A DNA stretch of 41,592 nt from a cf. Phormidesmis sp. LEGE 11477. GTDB taxonomy: Bacteria; Cyanobacteriota; Cyanobacteriia; Phormidesmidales; Phormidesmidaceae. The translations under genes and the position numbers were made by a program. Positions 14,814 through 22,577 of the stretch are shown here, piece after piece. Location: contig NZ_JADEXO010000047.1 of assembly GCF_015207105.1 (NCBI RefSeq), forward strand, positions 1-41,592, read 5' to 3'. A model generated the notes under the pieces. That model was not told the DNA's origin. It searched no databases and worked only from the letters and a program-made list of their open reading frames with translations. Numbering within the stretch: the first letter of the stretch is position 1; every line of letters begins with the position of its first letter.

Positions 14814-14955
14814 ACTGCGCTCTATCCTCCACAGCGATTCGCGCAATCCGCAGTACCAAGAGTCTATTGAAGTGATGAACTTTCACGGCTGGGCTAAGTC
14901 GATCCTCAGACGCTTACCTAGTCCCAGGTCATTCAAGAACGAAGAGGCTTACTAA
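14779..14955 (+). pseudogene. 3' fragment of an unknown gene beside the IS
   Basis: The frame open from 14779 to the TAA at 14953 encodes, after the hairpin, QLRSILHSDSRNPQYQESIE and VMNFHGWAKSILRRLPSPRS and then FKNEEAY. Codon use and amino-acid mix look like genuine protein, but no start exists upstream of an internal ATG that would give only 26 residues. It appears to be the tail of a gene whose front was removed when the hairpin-bearing sequence arrived. Family unknown. Confidence 0.4.
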
Positions 14956-15050
14956 GACTTAAGAGAGTTTGAGAGAAAAATCACAAAGCCCAGCACTTCA
15001 GGGCGGGGATGTAGTGATACGTCTCTCAAGTGAGCTGGAAGCGAGCAGTT

Positions 15051-15449
15051 CTAAACGGGTCGTTGCTGGTTTTCGATGTATTGTTTAAGGATCTCCAATG
15101 GTGCCCCACCAACCGAAACGCAAAAGTAGCTAGGACTCCATAGCGCTGATTCGGTGGGACATCGAAAACCAGTAGACCTGTATTTTCTACTCGATACGCC
15201 TTTAAGCGAATTGACCATCTGAGAGATTGATAGTTTCGGCGGATATTCCAACAGAACATGAACGTGGTCTGATTCACCGTTAAATTCCCGAATTTCAAAA
15301 TTCATCTTTTCGGCTACGCTGCGAAACGATTCTTCAATGTTTTCAAGGCTTTTGCTCGTGAATATCTTGCGGCGTTTCTTGGTAACACAGACCAAATGAC
15401 ATAAAAGATTCGTAACGCTGTTCCTTTCTCGCCTAAAAGGGGTTGTCAT
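15051..15449 (-). CDS. tnpA: IS200/IS605 transposase TnpA (Y1 HUH family)
   Basis: 132 residues, complete. 'NLLCHLVCVTKKRRKIF' is the usual first strand. The HUH metal-binding pair is His62-Val-His64 in 'ESDHVHVLLEYPP', and the catalytic tyrosine is Tyr124 in 'EILKQYIENQ'. 'KLSISQMVNSLKGVSSR' is the conserved helix between them. The enzyme cuts and rejoins single strands at the element's ends and is expected to act as a dimer. The start codon is at 15449, shortly before the divergent tnpB start at 15508. All catalytic residues are present, so it may be active. Confidence 0.93.
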   Translation of the reverse strand: MTTPFRRERNSVTNLLCHLVCVTKKRRKIFTSKSLENIEESFRSVAEKMNFEIREFNGESDHVHVLLEYPPKLSISQMVNSLKGVSSRKYRSTGFRCPTESALWSPSYFCVSVGGAPLEILKQYIENQQRPV

Positions 15450-15507
15450 TCCTACAGACCAAAGCTATATTAGTTACAGACCAACCTTAACACGACTTCC
15501 GTAAGCG

Positions 15508-17025
15508 ATGCAAACGCGCTTTAGATATAAGCTTCGACCTAATACTTCTCAGTCAGACCAAATGACTGAGTGGGTCGTCAAGCTGCGTAAGCATCGTAAC
15601 TATGCTCTGCGTGAACGCGAAACCGGATACAACTGCAATAACTTAGATTCCGAAGCGACCGTAACGTATGCGTTTGGTTCATTTTGCGATTTATCCAATA
15701 GAACCGAATATGGTGGTTGCTGTCCGTTAACTTGCGCTGTAGTAAAACACGGTGTTGTCTCGGTAGAGGTTTTGACTAAAACTAAGAAAGCGACCAACAC
15801 TAAACCGGCTACTGTCGTCTGGAATAGTGCTAGTGGAATCCAGCAAAAACGCACGACTGAGCTACGCAACGAATCAGACTATTTCGGATCTATCGATTCT
15901 CAAGTTCTCCAGCAGAACATCAAAAAACTAGACGCTGCTTTCACTGGTTTTTGGCAGTACAACAGAGGGTTCCCAGCGTATCGTAAGCGCTCTAATTTCA
16001 AGTCGTTTCAGTATCCACCGGGGCGGGTTAAGTTTGAAGGCAGTCGCGTGTATCTCCCTGGTATCGGATGGATGCGGCATCACAACAGCCGCCCATTCCC
16101 AGAAAAATCTAAGCTCGGAACGGTCACGGTGATTGAGGAAGCCGATGGTTTCTATCTTTCGGTTATTGTCAAAAACCAACCTGATCTACCGATACCAACT
16201 GCGACAGCAGATCTAAAATCTAACGTTTGTTTCGATGTCGGCATCAACAAACTAGCTTCATTAACCGATGGGTCACACATCGAAAATCCACGATTCGCCA
16301 CGAATAAAGCGACTAAGCGACGTTTGAAAATCAGACAGCGTAGAGTAAATCGCAAGAAAAAAGGGTCTAAAAACAGAGCTAAAGCAGGTGTAGCTCTAGC
16401 TAAAACTCATAAAAAGATTCGTGATCAACGCAGTGCGTATCAGTGGAAAGCGGCTCAGAAAATAGTCGATACAGCCGATTCTATTGGTCACGAACATCTC
16501 AATGTCCAAGGGATGAAAGCGCGTTGTAAGCCCCAAAAACAGAAGGGTCGTTTTCTTCCTAACGGTCAGTCCCGCAAACGAGGATTGAACCGTTCTATCT
16601 CTGACGCAGCTTGGGGCGAACTCTACGCTAAAGTTGCGTGGTTGGCTACCAAGTCTGGGAAGCCTGTTTTCAAGTATCCACCGCATCATACTTCTCAAGA
16701 ATGTTCAGCTTGCGCTCACGTCTCTAAGTCAAATAGAGACGGTGAAAAATTTGTATGCGAGTCGTGCGGTCACATTGACCACGCTGATACGCAAGCGGCG
16801 CGCAACGGACAACGACGCTTAAATCTAAGGTTTGTCAGCACCAGACATAAAAAGCCGACCCCCAACCGTAAGGGGATACCCGTGGACTGCGGGAAATCTA
16901 CGCCCATCAGTGATTTCGCCAGCAATGGCAAACGGAATCAGGCTGGGAACCGGACATCTAAGCAACCTATCGAGCCTTCTACGCTACGGTCGCTGAATCC
17001 CGGATACTTAGACGATATAGCCTGA
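15508..17025 (+). CDS. tnpB: TnpB, RNA-guided RuvC-like nuclease of the IS605 element
   Basis: 505 residues, longer than the usual ~400, with extra sequence at about 38-120. RuvC motifs are complete: Asp243 in 'CFDVGINKLASLTDG', Glu329 in 'GHEHLNVQGM', Asp427 in 'HADTQAARNG'. The zinc ribbon uses Cys399, Cys402, Cys417 and Cys420. The Arg/Lys-rich helix 'KATKRRLKIRQRRVNRKKKG' follows RuvC-I as usual. TnpB proteins of this family are OMEGA nucleases that cut DNA next to a short TAM using an RNA from the element's right end, helping the element persist. The residues needed for cutting are intact. The 80-residue tail after the last RuvC motif overlaps the probable guide RNA. Confidence 0.92.
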   Translation: MQTRFRYKLRPNTSQSDQMTEWVVKLRKHRNYALRERETGYNCNNLDSEATVTYAFGSFCDLSNRTEYGGCCPLTCAVVKHGVVSVEVLTKTKKATNTKPATVVWNSASGIQQKRTTELRNESDYFGSIDSQVLQQNIKKLDAAFTGFWQYNRGFPAYRKRSNFKSFQYPPGRVKFEGSRVYLPGIGWMRHHNSRPFPEKSKLGTVTVIEEADGFYLSVIVKNQPDLPIPTATADLKSNVCFDVGINKLASLTDGSHIENPRFATNKATKRRLKIRQRRVNRKKKGSKNRAKAGVALAKTHKKIRDQRSAYQWKAAQKIVDTADSIGHEHLNVQGMKARCKPQKQKGRFLPNGQSRKRGLNRSISDAAWGELYAKVAWLATKSGKPVFKYPPHHTSQECSACAHVSKSNRDGEKFVCESCGHIDHADTQAARNGQRRLNLRFVSTRHKKPTPNRKGIPVDCGKSTPISDFASNGKRNQAGNRTSKQPIEPSTLRSLNPGYLDDIA

Positions 17026-17089
17026 AAGTCTAGGAGAATCCCCGTTCCTTTAGGTCGGGGAGTGTCAAGAGAATCAAACTCTAGTCGGG
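16900..17089 (+). ncRNA. Predicted omega RNA (reRNA) at the right end of the IS605 element
   Basis: In IS605-type elements the TnpB guide RNA spans the 3' end of tnpB and the right end, with the guide taken from the flanking DNA. Here the right-end hairpin is CCCCG (17040-17044) with CGGGG (17056-17060), followed by GTGTCAAG. A guide would begin at about 17070 (AGAATCAAACTCTAGTCG). The 5' end is an estimate. No direct sequence test of transcription is possible here. Confidence 0.5.
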
Positions 17090-17145
17090 CTATGATCTAA
17101 GATGAGCCTAACTTTAGAAAGGATATATACACGCTGGTACTGGTC

Positions 17146-17598
17146 ATGAACAACTTCTGGTATGGATATGCCATTGTTAGGATCATTAGTGGGGTCGCTA
17201 ATATAGTCATTAATGTAGTCACTCGCTTCCCCCGCGCTTCGAGCCTGATGGTTGGCCTTGCCCTCTTGAGCTACGCTGTTGATTCCAAGACTGATATGTT
17301 CGTTGGAGGCAAGCAGGGGTGTTTGGCTAAGTTAGAGGCTCAAGGCATACCGAAGGAAGAATATCATTGGTTTACTGACGGTCAAGTTGCAGAGGTGTGC
17401 GGCTATATACCGAGTGTGAGGGTTAATTCCGCGTGGGATAGAAACCGCGATCGCCCTGTGAGAGAAGAGAAACTACAGGAGCTGGCCGCTTGCGAGCAAG
17501 CGTATAGAAACGCAGGAAGAGACCCTAAAAGGATGCATCGCGATTCAAAAGCTCAGATAGCAATACTTTGCGATGCCGTTCCTTTTTATCTAGATTGA
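17146..17598 (+). CDS. Hypothetical membrane-associated protein
   Basis: ATG at 17146 (MNNFWYGYAIVRIISG). The first 45 residues contain one or two hydrophobic stretches (YAIVRIISGVANIVINVV and SSLMVGLALLSYAV), followed by a soluble, charged domain with four cysteines, for example 'VGGKQGCLAKLEAQG' and 'ACEQAYRNAGRDPKRMHRDS'. No recognised family. It converges on the last gene of the T4SS operon with 11 bp between stops, so it is not part of that operon. It lies just outside the right end of the IS and might owe its promoter to the region at 17080-17140 (AGGATATATAC). Confidence 0.6.
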   Translation: MNNFWYGYAIVRIISGVANIVINVVTRFPRASSLMVGLALLSYAVDSKTDMFVGGKQGCLAKLEAQGIPKEEYHWFTDGQVAEVCGYIPSVRVNSAWDRNRDRPVREEKLQELAACEQAYRNAGRDPKRMHRDSKAQIAILCDAVPFYLD

Positions 17599-17609
17599 CA
17601 GGAGGCTAG

Positions 17610-17981
17610 TCAGGAAACGAACAGCTCATGGTTGATTCCTTTCTTCCTGAGTACTTTCATGTGTCTGGCCGTTCCAATCGGCAATCCACATGGCCCTAGT
17701 AGTTCCTGATTGGAAAGATGATGGCTAAAAGCACATGAAAGCTTCCATTCCCCAGTCGCTTTGCTTGCGATCGCTTCCCCGCCATCAGCAGAAGTACCGT
17801 AGGCATAGCCGTTGTAAACGACGACATCCTCGTAGCCATCTAGTACACTCGGCGCTGTAGCTGGTTGAAATGCCATCGCTGCGCCAGAGGCGATGGCATT
17901 GAAAGTTGCCCAAATTAGGACAGCGCAAAACAGTATAGTTTGCGCTTGCTTCTTAAGATTTCTTCTTTGGTGCCTTTTCAT
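17610..17981 (-). CDS. Small exported protein, last gene of the T4SS operon
   Basis: 123 residues with a basic start (MKRHQRRNLKKQAQ), a hydrophobic core (TILFCAVLIWATFNAIASGA) and AMA, consistent with a signal peptide or anchor. The mature part has two cysteines (Cys82 and Cys97, spaced to form a disulfide) and ends 'KKGINHELFVS'. It follows the preceding gene by 9 bp, so it is almost certainly co-transcribed with the conjugation genes. No recognised domain. Could be a periplasmic accessory of the channel; this is inference from position. Confidence 0.65.
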   Translation of the reverse strand: MKRHQRRNLKKQAQTILFCAVLIWATFNAIASGAAMAFQPATAPSVLDGYEDVVVYNGYAYGTSADGGEAIASKATGEWKLSCAFSHHLSNQELLGPCGLPIGTARHMKVLRKKGINHELFVS

Positions 17982-17990
17982 AAATGGACC

Positions 17991-19013
17991 TTATGGTGTA
18001 AGTTCGTTTTGTCTTCTACTAACCTTTGGAATCGCACTGCTAGATCGTGCTGGCTTTGCGTGACGTGGACCTCCATAATCTGCAAGGGCTTCTCTAGTCT
18101 GCTCTTGCCGAGTTAATCCGTTTATTTGGTCAGTGATCTTTTCTGCTAAGTTGCTAACCTCACCAATCTCGACGGAATCTTGAACAAGTCCGCTTTTTTG
18201 ATCGAAGACGAAGACAGCATCTGACGTGACTAGCACAGAGTATTTGCTCTCGCCGTGAAGCGGGTATGTACCCTCCTCTATGCCGTCTTGAACAGCTTGC
18301 ATCTGCGCTGCGCTTTTAATCTTCTGATGACTCTTAGAGTTTTGCCTACGAACTTCTTCAATGATTTCAGACTGAGCAACCTCAACGTCTGCTTGCGTTG
18401 TAGGAACGGTCCAGCCAAGGTTGTTTTCAGGCGTAGCGAGAAAATTAATATTTTCTTCTTCGATGGTAATAGATACGCGCTGTGTGGGATTTTCTCCCTG
18501 CATCGCCTCTGCAAACGCTTTCTGCTCTTCTACGCCTAGCTCTTCCAACCGTTCGAGAAGTGAAGACGAAGGTTCTGCTAGAACAGTATCTCCAATTTTG
18601 ACTGTTACGACAGGATTGGTCTGAGCGATACGGTCGATCTTATCCTTTACAGATTGCCTATCAGGTGGCAGTGCCGTTGGCGGTGCCATAGCAGCGAGTT
18701 GATCTTGACTGGCACCTTCAATCGCCTGTATCGCCTTTCCCTCTATTAGAGGCTGCTCGTCTGTGTTGAATCCCTCACTGTATTCGTTCGCTTCTTTGAA
18801 GTTTTCTGGTTGGTCCTCAACCTCGACGTCAACTGCTTGAGAATCTTCCTCTTCTTCGGCTTCTGTTTCTTTAAACGCTGCTTTTATCTTCATATAAATC
18901 AGAGCAATGCTAAGAGCAGTGTAATAGGACGCTCCCGAGGCACTCGCTTCGGCAGTTCTAGATGAGGAAGATTGAGTATATCCACCTGCCCCTTGAAGTC
19001 CTGGATAATTCAT
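17991..19013 (-). CDS. Acidic hypothetical protein of the T4SS operon
   Basis: 340 residues. N terminus Gly/Ser-rich, then one hydrophobic stretch (SYYTALSIALIYMKIKAAF, about 29-47), then a strongly acidic linker (ETEAEEEEDSQAVDVEVEDQ), a Pro/Ala-rich piece and a soluble domain ('VVTVKIGDTVLAEPSSSLLE', 'YSVLVTSDAVFVFDQKSGLV'). The C-terminal tail is basic. The start follows the coupling-protein stop by 2 bp. The hydrophobic segment with no basic N-region may make it a membrane protein with a large cytoplasmic part. Possible partner of the coupling ATPase just before it; no family recognised. Confidence 0.65.
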   Translation of the reverse strand: MNYPGLQGAGGYTQSSSSRTAEASASGASYYTALSIALIYMKIKAAFKETEAEEEEDSQAVDVEVEDQPENFKEANEYSEGFNTDEQPLIEGKAIQAIEGASQDQLAAMAPPTALPPDRQSVKDKIDRIAQTNPVVTVKIGDTVLAEPSSSLLERLEELGVEEQKAFAEAMQGENPTQRVSITIEEENINFLATPENNLGWTVPTTQADVEVAQSEIIEEVRRQNSKSHQKIKSAAQMQAVQDGIEEGTYPLHGESKYSVLVTSDAVFVFDQKSGLVQDSVEIGEVSNLAEKITDQINGLTRQEQTREALADYGGPRHAKPARSSSAIPKVSRRQNELTP

Positions 19014-19015
19014 GT

Positions 19016-20794
19016 CTATAGCACCTCAGTTAATCTTTTTAATAAGCTGGAATCCTTCGGTTTACCACTTTTAGTCGGAGCATTGTCATCTTCTAGATAG
19101 AACATCTTTTCTAAGAACTGCCGCCGCTGCTCAATCACTTCAGGATCGGTACTGTTATCCTGCGCTCTGGCAATTAGCTTCTGCCTAATCTTTGGCCACA
19201 GGTTTTCACATTTATCTGAAATGGCTGCTTCATTTTTTGGAATTTTAATCTGTCCAATGACCGGGACATAAGCTTCCTTTTTAGACGAATAGCCAGGATT
19301 GATAAACACGGCCTTACCAATGGGGAACTTCAGAAGAGTTGCCACTTCTACCAACTGTCTTTTATTGAGCTGTCTAGAGCGTGTTACCGATGAACTTTTA
19401 CCACTGCTCTTACTACGCTGTCTAATATCTAGTGTTTCCTCACCTAAATAGGACGAGAAATATTCAGCGCTTGCTTTGTCTTGCGGATTGAGAATCACCT
19501 TCGTACCACAACCACCCAGAACTGTTTGCAAAATTCCCTTACCATAGGATTCCTCAATCTGACCAATATTTTGAAAGCCGATGATGGGACAAAGCCCCTT
19601 GAATCTTCCCTCAGTAACCCATCGCTTTAGATCCGGCAGATACAGTGAATCAAGTTCGTCTAGGCATAGGACTAGCGGATCTATCCTTTCTTTGTTGTAT
19701 AGGTTGTAGTTGACTAGCATAGTCAACACTGTTGCTAACAGTGGCGAGACGGCGTCGCGTCTAGTCTGGTCCATCCCGATGATAAGAAGCTTCTTTCCTT
19801 CCATATCGATAGGGATAGTAGTTTTTCCGCAGAGCGTCGAAATTAGCTCCCTGACTAAGAATCTAGAGAAAACACGCTGAGCTGTACCGATGACGCCTGC
19901 GATTGTTTTTTCACTTTCCCTTAGTTGGATGACTTGAGCAAACGCCATGTAAGTTAGTGTAGATATCTGCCAGTCATTCTTTGAGGAATTTTCGCAGCGT
20001 TGCTTCACTTGAAGAATCCTATCAGGCAGCTTCTGCAGAGAAGCTAGTACGGAAGCAGTCATTAAGTCTGGTTCCGGCAAACTCTTTGCAAGCATCATTA
20101 GTGCCTGCATCAGTTGGTCGCCAGAATCTCCGAAGAACTCATCACGCTTCCCTGCGCTTTTCCCAGCCAAGTTTGCCGTCAAGGTTGATCCAATCTGTCT
20201 TGCCATCAGGCCATCGTCTGCATCTGACATGAAATCAAGTACGTTACAGATACTGCTTTCCTTGAACCCAGGTGCAAACACGCTAATTTCATAGCCCTTT
20301 TTAGCTGCGTAGGCAACTACCTTGCTGCTTTGTTCTGGGTATTTAAAGTCGTAAATGATAGTAGGAAACCCTTGCTCTACAGATGAGCGGATAAGCGGGT
20401 CAATCACACTATATGTCTTTCCCGAGCTAGAAGCGCCGATAGCAGCAGTTCCCCTTTGAGCATCGGTAACGAACATGGCACCTGGACCAGTTTTGTAGTG
20501 TTTACCGCTTGTGTCTACAGATTGAGTACAAAAGGAAACTTTATTGTGCTTTCGTTCCCTCATCTGCTTGAAGGCAGTTTTCTTCGCTGCTTTTGAATCT
20601 ACTTTTCCTCCTTTTCTGCCGTGGGCTAGAAGTCTCCTTTCGCTGCCACTTCCATCACCTAGCAAAGAAGAGACAACAACCAAGAGAATAATGACACCTA
20701 CCGTTTGTGTCATTGGCTGCTTGAGGATGTATCCCAGGTCTAGCGGTGACGAAGGCTGTACCTCTGCTGTCTGTGCAATATATGAGTAGGTCAT
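19016..20794 (-). CDS. virD4: VirD4/TraD-type conjugative coupling protein
   Basis: Inner-membrane ATPase that brings the relaxosome DNA to the secretion channel. 592 residues, a little short for the family. One membrane segment at about 31-44 ('VGVIILLVVVSSLLG'), Walker A GASSSGKT at 120-127, 'PTIIYDFKYPE' at 144-154, Walker B LVLCLDE at 374-380, and the conserved 'GFQNIGQIEESYG' region after it. 'NPQDKASAEYFSSYLGEETL' matches the TraD/TraG core. Most family members have two N-terminal membrane helices; only one is clear here. Start and preceding stop overlap (ATGA). The relaxase it would serve is not in the window. Confidence 0.88.
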   Translation of the reverse strand: MTYSYIAQTAEVQPSSPLDLGYILKQPMTQTVGVIILLVVVSSLLGDGSGSERRLLAHGRKGGKVDSKAAKKTAFKQMRERKHNKVSFCTQSVDTSGKHYKTGPGAMFVTDAQRGTAAIGASSSGKTYSVIDPLIRSSVEQGFPTIIYDFKYPEQSSKVVAYAAKKGYEISVFAPGFKESSICNVLDFMSDADDGLMARQIGSTLTANLAGKSAGKRDEFFGDSGDQLMQALMMLAKSLPEPDLMTASVLASLQKLPDRILQVKQRCENSSKNDWQISTLTYMAFAQVIQLRESEKTIAGVIGTAQRVFSRFLVRELISTLCGKTTIPIDMEGKKLLIIGMDQTRRDAVSPLLATVLTMLVNYNLYNKERIDPLVLCLDELDSLYLPDLKRWVTEGRFKGLCPIIGFQNIGQIEESYGKGILQTVLGGCGTKVILNPQDKASAEYFSSYLGEETLDIRQRSKSSGKSSSVTRSRQLNKRQLVEVATLLKFPIGKAVFINPGYSSKKEAYVPVIGQIKIPKNEAAISDKCENLWPKIRQKLIARAQDNSTDPEVIEQRRQFLEKMFYLEDDNAPTKSGKPKDSSLLKRLTEVL

Positions 20795-21963
20795 GCCTTC
20801 TTCTTCCCAAATAAGCCTCTTAACATGAAATAGAAAGCGAGTAAGCCTACTAGAGCAGTCCCTAGTCCGGCTGCTATCAAAACCTTGAGAAACTGAGCCT
20901 GACCAGCCAAGGGTTGCGTTGCAGTATCAGGTAGATTACCTTCTTCTTCGGTAGTTTCTGGTGCCGAGAGTCTTTCCTCTTCATCTGCTAGGCTCCAGTC
21001 TTTCGCTGACACGTAGATACTGTCACCTTCAGCATATTGACCATACGGGAAGGGGCCAATCAGGTTGCATTCTAGTGCTTCTGCTTGTTTCCCGCAGGTT
21101 GGAAAGTACGCTGACACTGCTATCTTCTCATCTGATATCGTTGGCACGGCCAGATAGCTATCAAAAGGTCTTAGCCCATCTGCTGGCTGCTGACTCCATT
21201 CGAGAGTAAGCCCTGAGCTGTCTTTGAGAAGAACTATTTCCTGGTCGTCTTTTGAGGATATTGTGAGGGTTACTATGCTGCCATCGAGACTATCACTTGC
21301 GTCGATCGCCGCCTTTTTAAGCCCTGGAATTTCTGATACTTTGATATCTCCCCATCCAGGGATCTCCATAAGCGGAATCCTTAGTAGTCCTGGAATTTCT
21401 TGTTCTCCATATTGTTCTAGCTCTAGAAAGCCAAGTTTGAAGTTGCCGATGTCGGGGTACTTTGTCATCACCTGTGCTAGGGTGAGTTTTCTCTCACTGG
21501 CTAGAACAGGATGGGAAAGGAATGTCTTCAGTGAGACTAGTGCTAGAGGAAACTGGTCAACGTCCCTTTTATATGAATTCGTGAGATGAATAATCTCAGC
21601 GAAGGTAACCTCGCTAAGGAACGAATAATCTTGAAGGGTTAGCGCTTCGGCTTCTTCCCTAGAAATGTACTGATGGGCAAACCCTAGTGTCATATCCCTG
21701 ATATCGACCAGGTTGGAAAAGTCGTAAAGGGAAATGACGTCAGCAACGCCTTGGTCACTTTCTGGTAGAGTGCCAAAAGAGTCAATTGATACCTGAGTGA
21801 TGTCGGGGATTGTGGTGGACTCGTCTTCTATCTCTAATTGTGCCAAGGGTAGACTTGATACGCCAAGCAGCCAAGGGAAAAGGGCTAAAGAGAGATAGTT
21901 TGACGATAGGCTGGCGTATTGATTAAAGCGCCTTGTCTTTCTAGTTCTTCTAATAACACCCAT
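20791..21963 (-). CDS. Exported, C-terminally anchored protein of the T4SS operon
   Basis: 390 residues. Basic start, signal-like hydrophobic stretch at about 20-40 ('NYLSLALFPWLLGVSSLPLA'), large soluble region with repeated IPG motifs ('EIPGLLRIPLMEIPGW', 'VSEIPGLKKAAI') and a cysteine pair in 'FPTCGKQAEALECNLIG'. The end is 'LPDTATQPLAGQ', then a hydrophobic helix ('VLIAAGLGTALVGLLAFYFM') and GKKKA. The tail resembles a surface-sorting signal (LPxTx, hydrophobic helix, basic end), but may simply be a transmembrane anchor. It overlaps the VirB9-like gene by 79 bp in another frame, so a later start is possible. Probably periplasmic or surface exposed. Function unknown. Confidence 0.65.
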   Translation of the reverse strand: MGVIRRTRKTRRFNQYASLSSNYLSLALFPWLLGVSSLPLAQLEIEDESTTIPDITQVSIDSFGTLPESDQGVADVISLYDFSNLVDIRDMTLGFAHQYISREEAEALTLQDYSFLSEVTFAEIIHLTNSYKRDVDQFPLALVSLKTFLSHPVLASERKLTLAQVMTKYPDIGNFKLGFLELEQYGEQEIPGLLRIPLMEIPGWGDIKVSEIPGLKKAAIDASDSLDGSIVTLTISSKDDQEIVLLKDSSGLTLEWSQQPADGLRPFDSYLAVPTISDEKIAVSAYFPTCGKQAEALECNLIGPFPYGQYAEGDSIYVSAKDWSLADEEERLSAPETTEEEGNLPDTATQPLAGQAQFLKVLIAAGLGTALVGLLAFYFMLRGLFGKKKA

Positions 21964-22577
21964 TGTATATCTAGCTCCTGAGCAGCAATTCTCTGTACCT
22001 TCCCACTGCGAACTTCGTCAATAAAGCTGCGGACTTGAACAACGATTAGACTATCCTCACCTAGCGTTGTAGCATTGGAGTTGATTCCGGCTTCTACATT
22101 GTTTATATCTACCGTTGCTAGAAGCGGCGACGCAGTCCCTCCGTCTCTTTCCTGGCCATCAATTAGGCGAATCGATGTGTATTCAGGGTTTCCATCACTG
22201 TAGGAAATTGGGAATTGACAGGTTCTTTCACTATCTAGATCGGAGACTATGGCAGTAAGAACAGTCGTGCTAGTAGAAGGTAGTCCCTCAAAGTCAAGGG
22301 TCTCAATCGCTCTTAGATAGACAACACGGCTTCCGCCCTGCTCCATCGGTCTGTCGGTATCAAGCGTTAGCCGACTCGGATCTCCTAGCCATGCCCTTCG
22401 CACGACAAAGTCAGTTTCTGTAAAGTCGATCACCGCTCCCATCCCTCGATAGACAGTAACAGGAACTTCGCCATCACAAGACGGCGTTAGCTCTGCCTCT
22501 TTTACCAGCGACGCTCTGGCAGGCAGCGACAGAATGAAGACGAATAGCCAAGGTATGCAAAAAGGAACTTTCATCAC
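21885..22577 (-). CDS. VirB9/TraK-like T4SS outer core component
   Basis: 230 residues with a clear signal peptide (MMKVPFCIPWLFVFILSLPA, cleavage after ARA). The mature part has 'VPVTVYRGMGAVIDFTETDF' and 'VRRAWLGDPSRLTLDTDRPM', the pattern of the N-terminal domain of VirB9, TrbG and TraK proteins, where a beta-rich domain forms the outer-membrane ring with VirB10. It is somewhat short for VirB9, closer to TraK. The start overlaps the VirB10-like stop (GTGA). In most systems virB9 precedes virB10; here it follows. Assignment rests on the N-terminal pattern, size and position. Confidence 0.65.
   Translation of the reverse strand: MMKVPFCIPWLFVFILSLPARASLVKEAELTPSCDGEVPVTVYRGMGAVIDFTETDFVVRRAWLGDPSRLTLDTDRPMEQGGSRVVYLRAIETLDFEGLPSTSTTVLTAIVSDLDSERTCQFPISYSDGNPEYTSIRLIDGQERDGGTASPLLATVDINNVEAGINSNATTLGEDSLIVVQVRSFIDEVRSGKVQRIAAQELDIQWVLLEELERQGALINTPAYRQTISL

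Larger units (their letters stand above)
14780..17069. mobile_element. IS200/IS605-family element with divergent tnpA and tnpB
   Basis: The content and divergent order (tnpA minus, tnpB plus, 58 bp apart) match the IS605 group. These elements move as single-stranded circles by HUH/Tyr chemistry and have subterminal hairpins rather than inverted repeats. The right end is the hairpin CCCCG/CGGGG at 17040-17060 followed by GTGTCAAG, ending at about 17069. The left end is uncertain: either right after TTGAC at 14779, where a 14-bp hairpin starts, or near 14985-15025, where GCCC...GGGC forms a second weaker hairpin. In the first case the element is about 2.3 kb and would include the gene fragment at 14779-14955, which is unusual. 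Confidence 0.75.
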
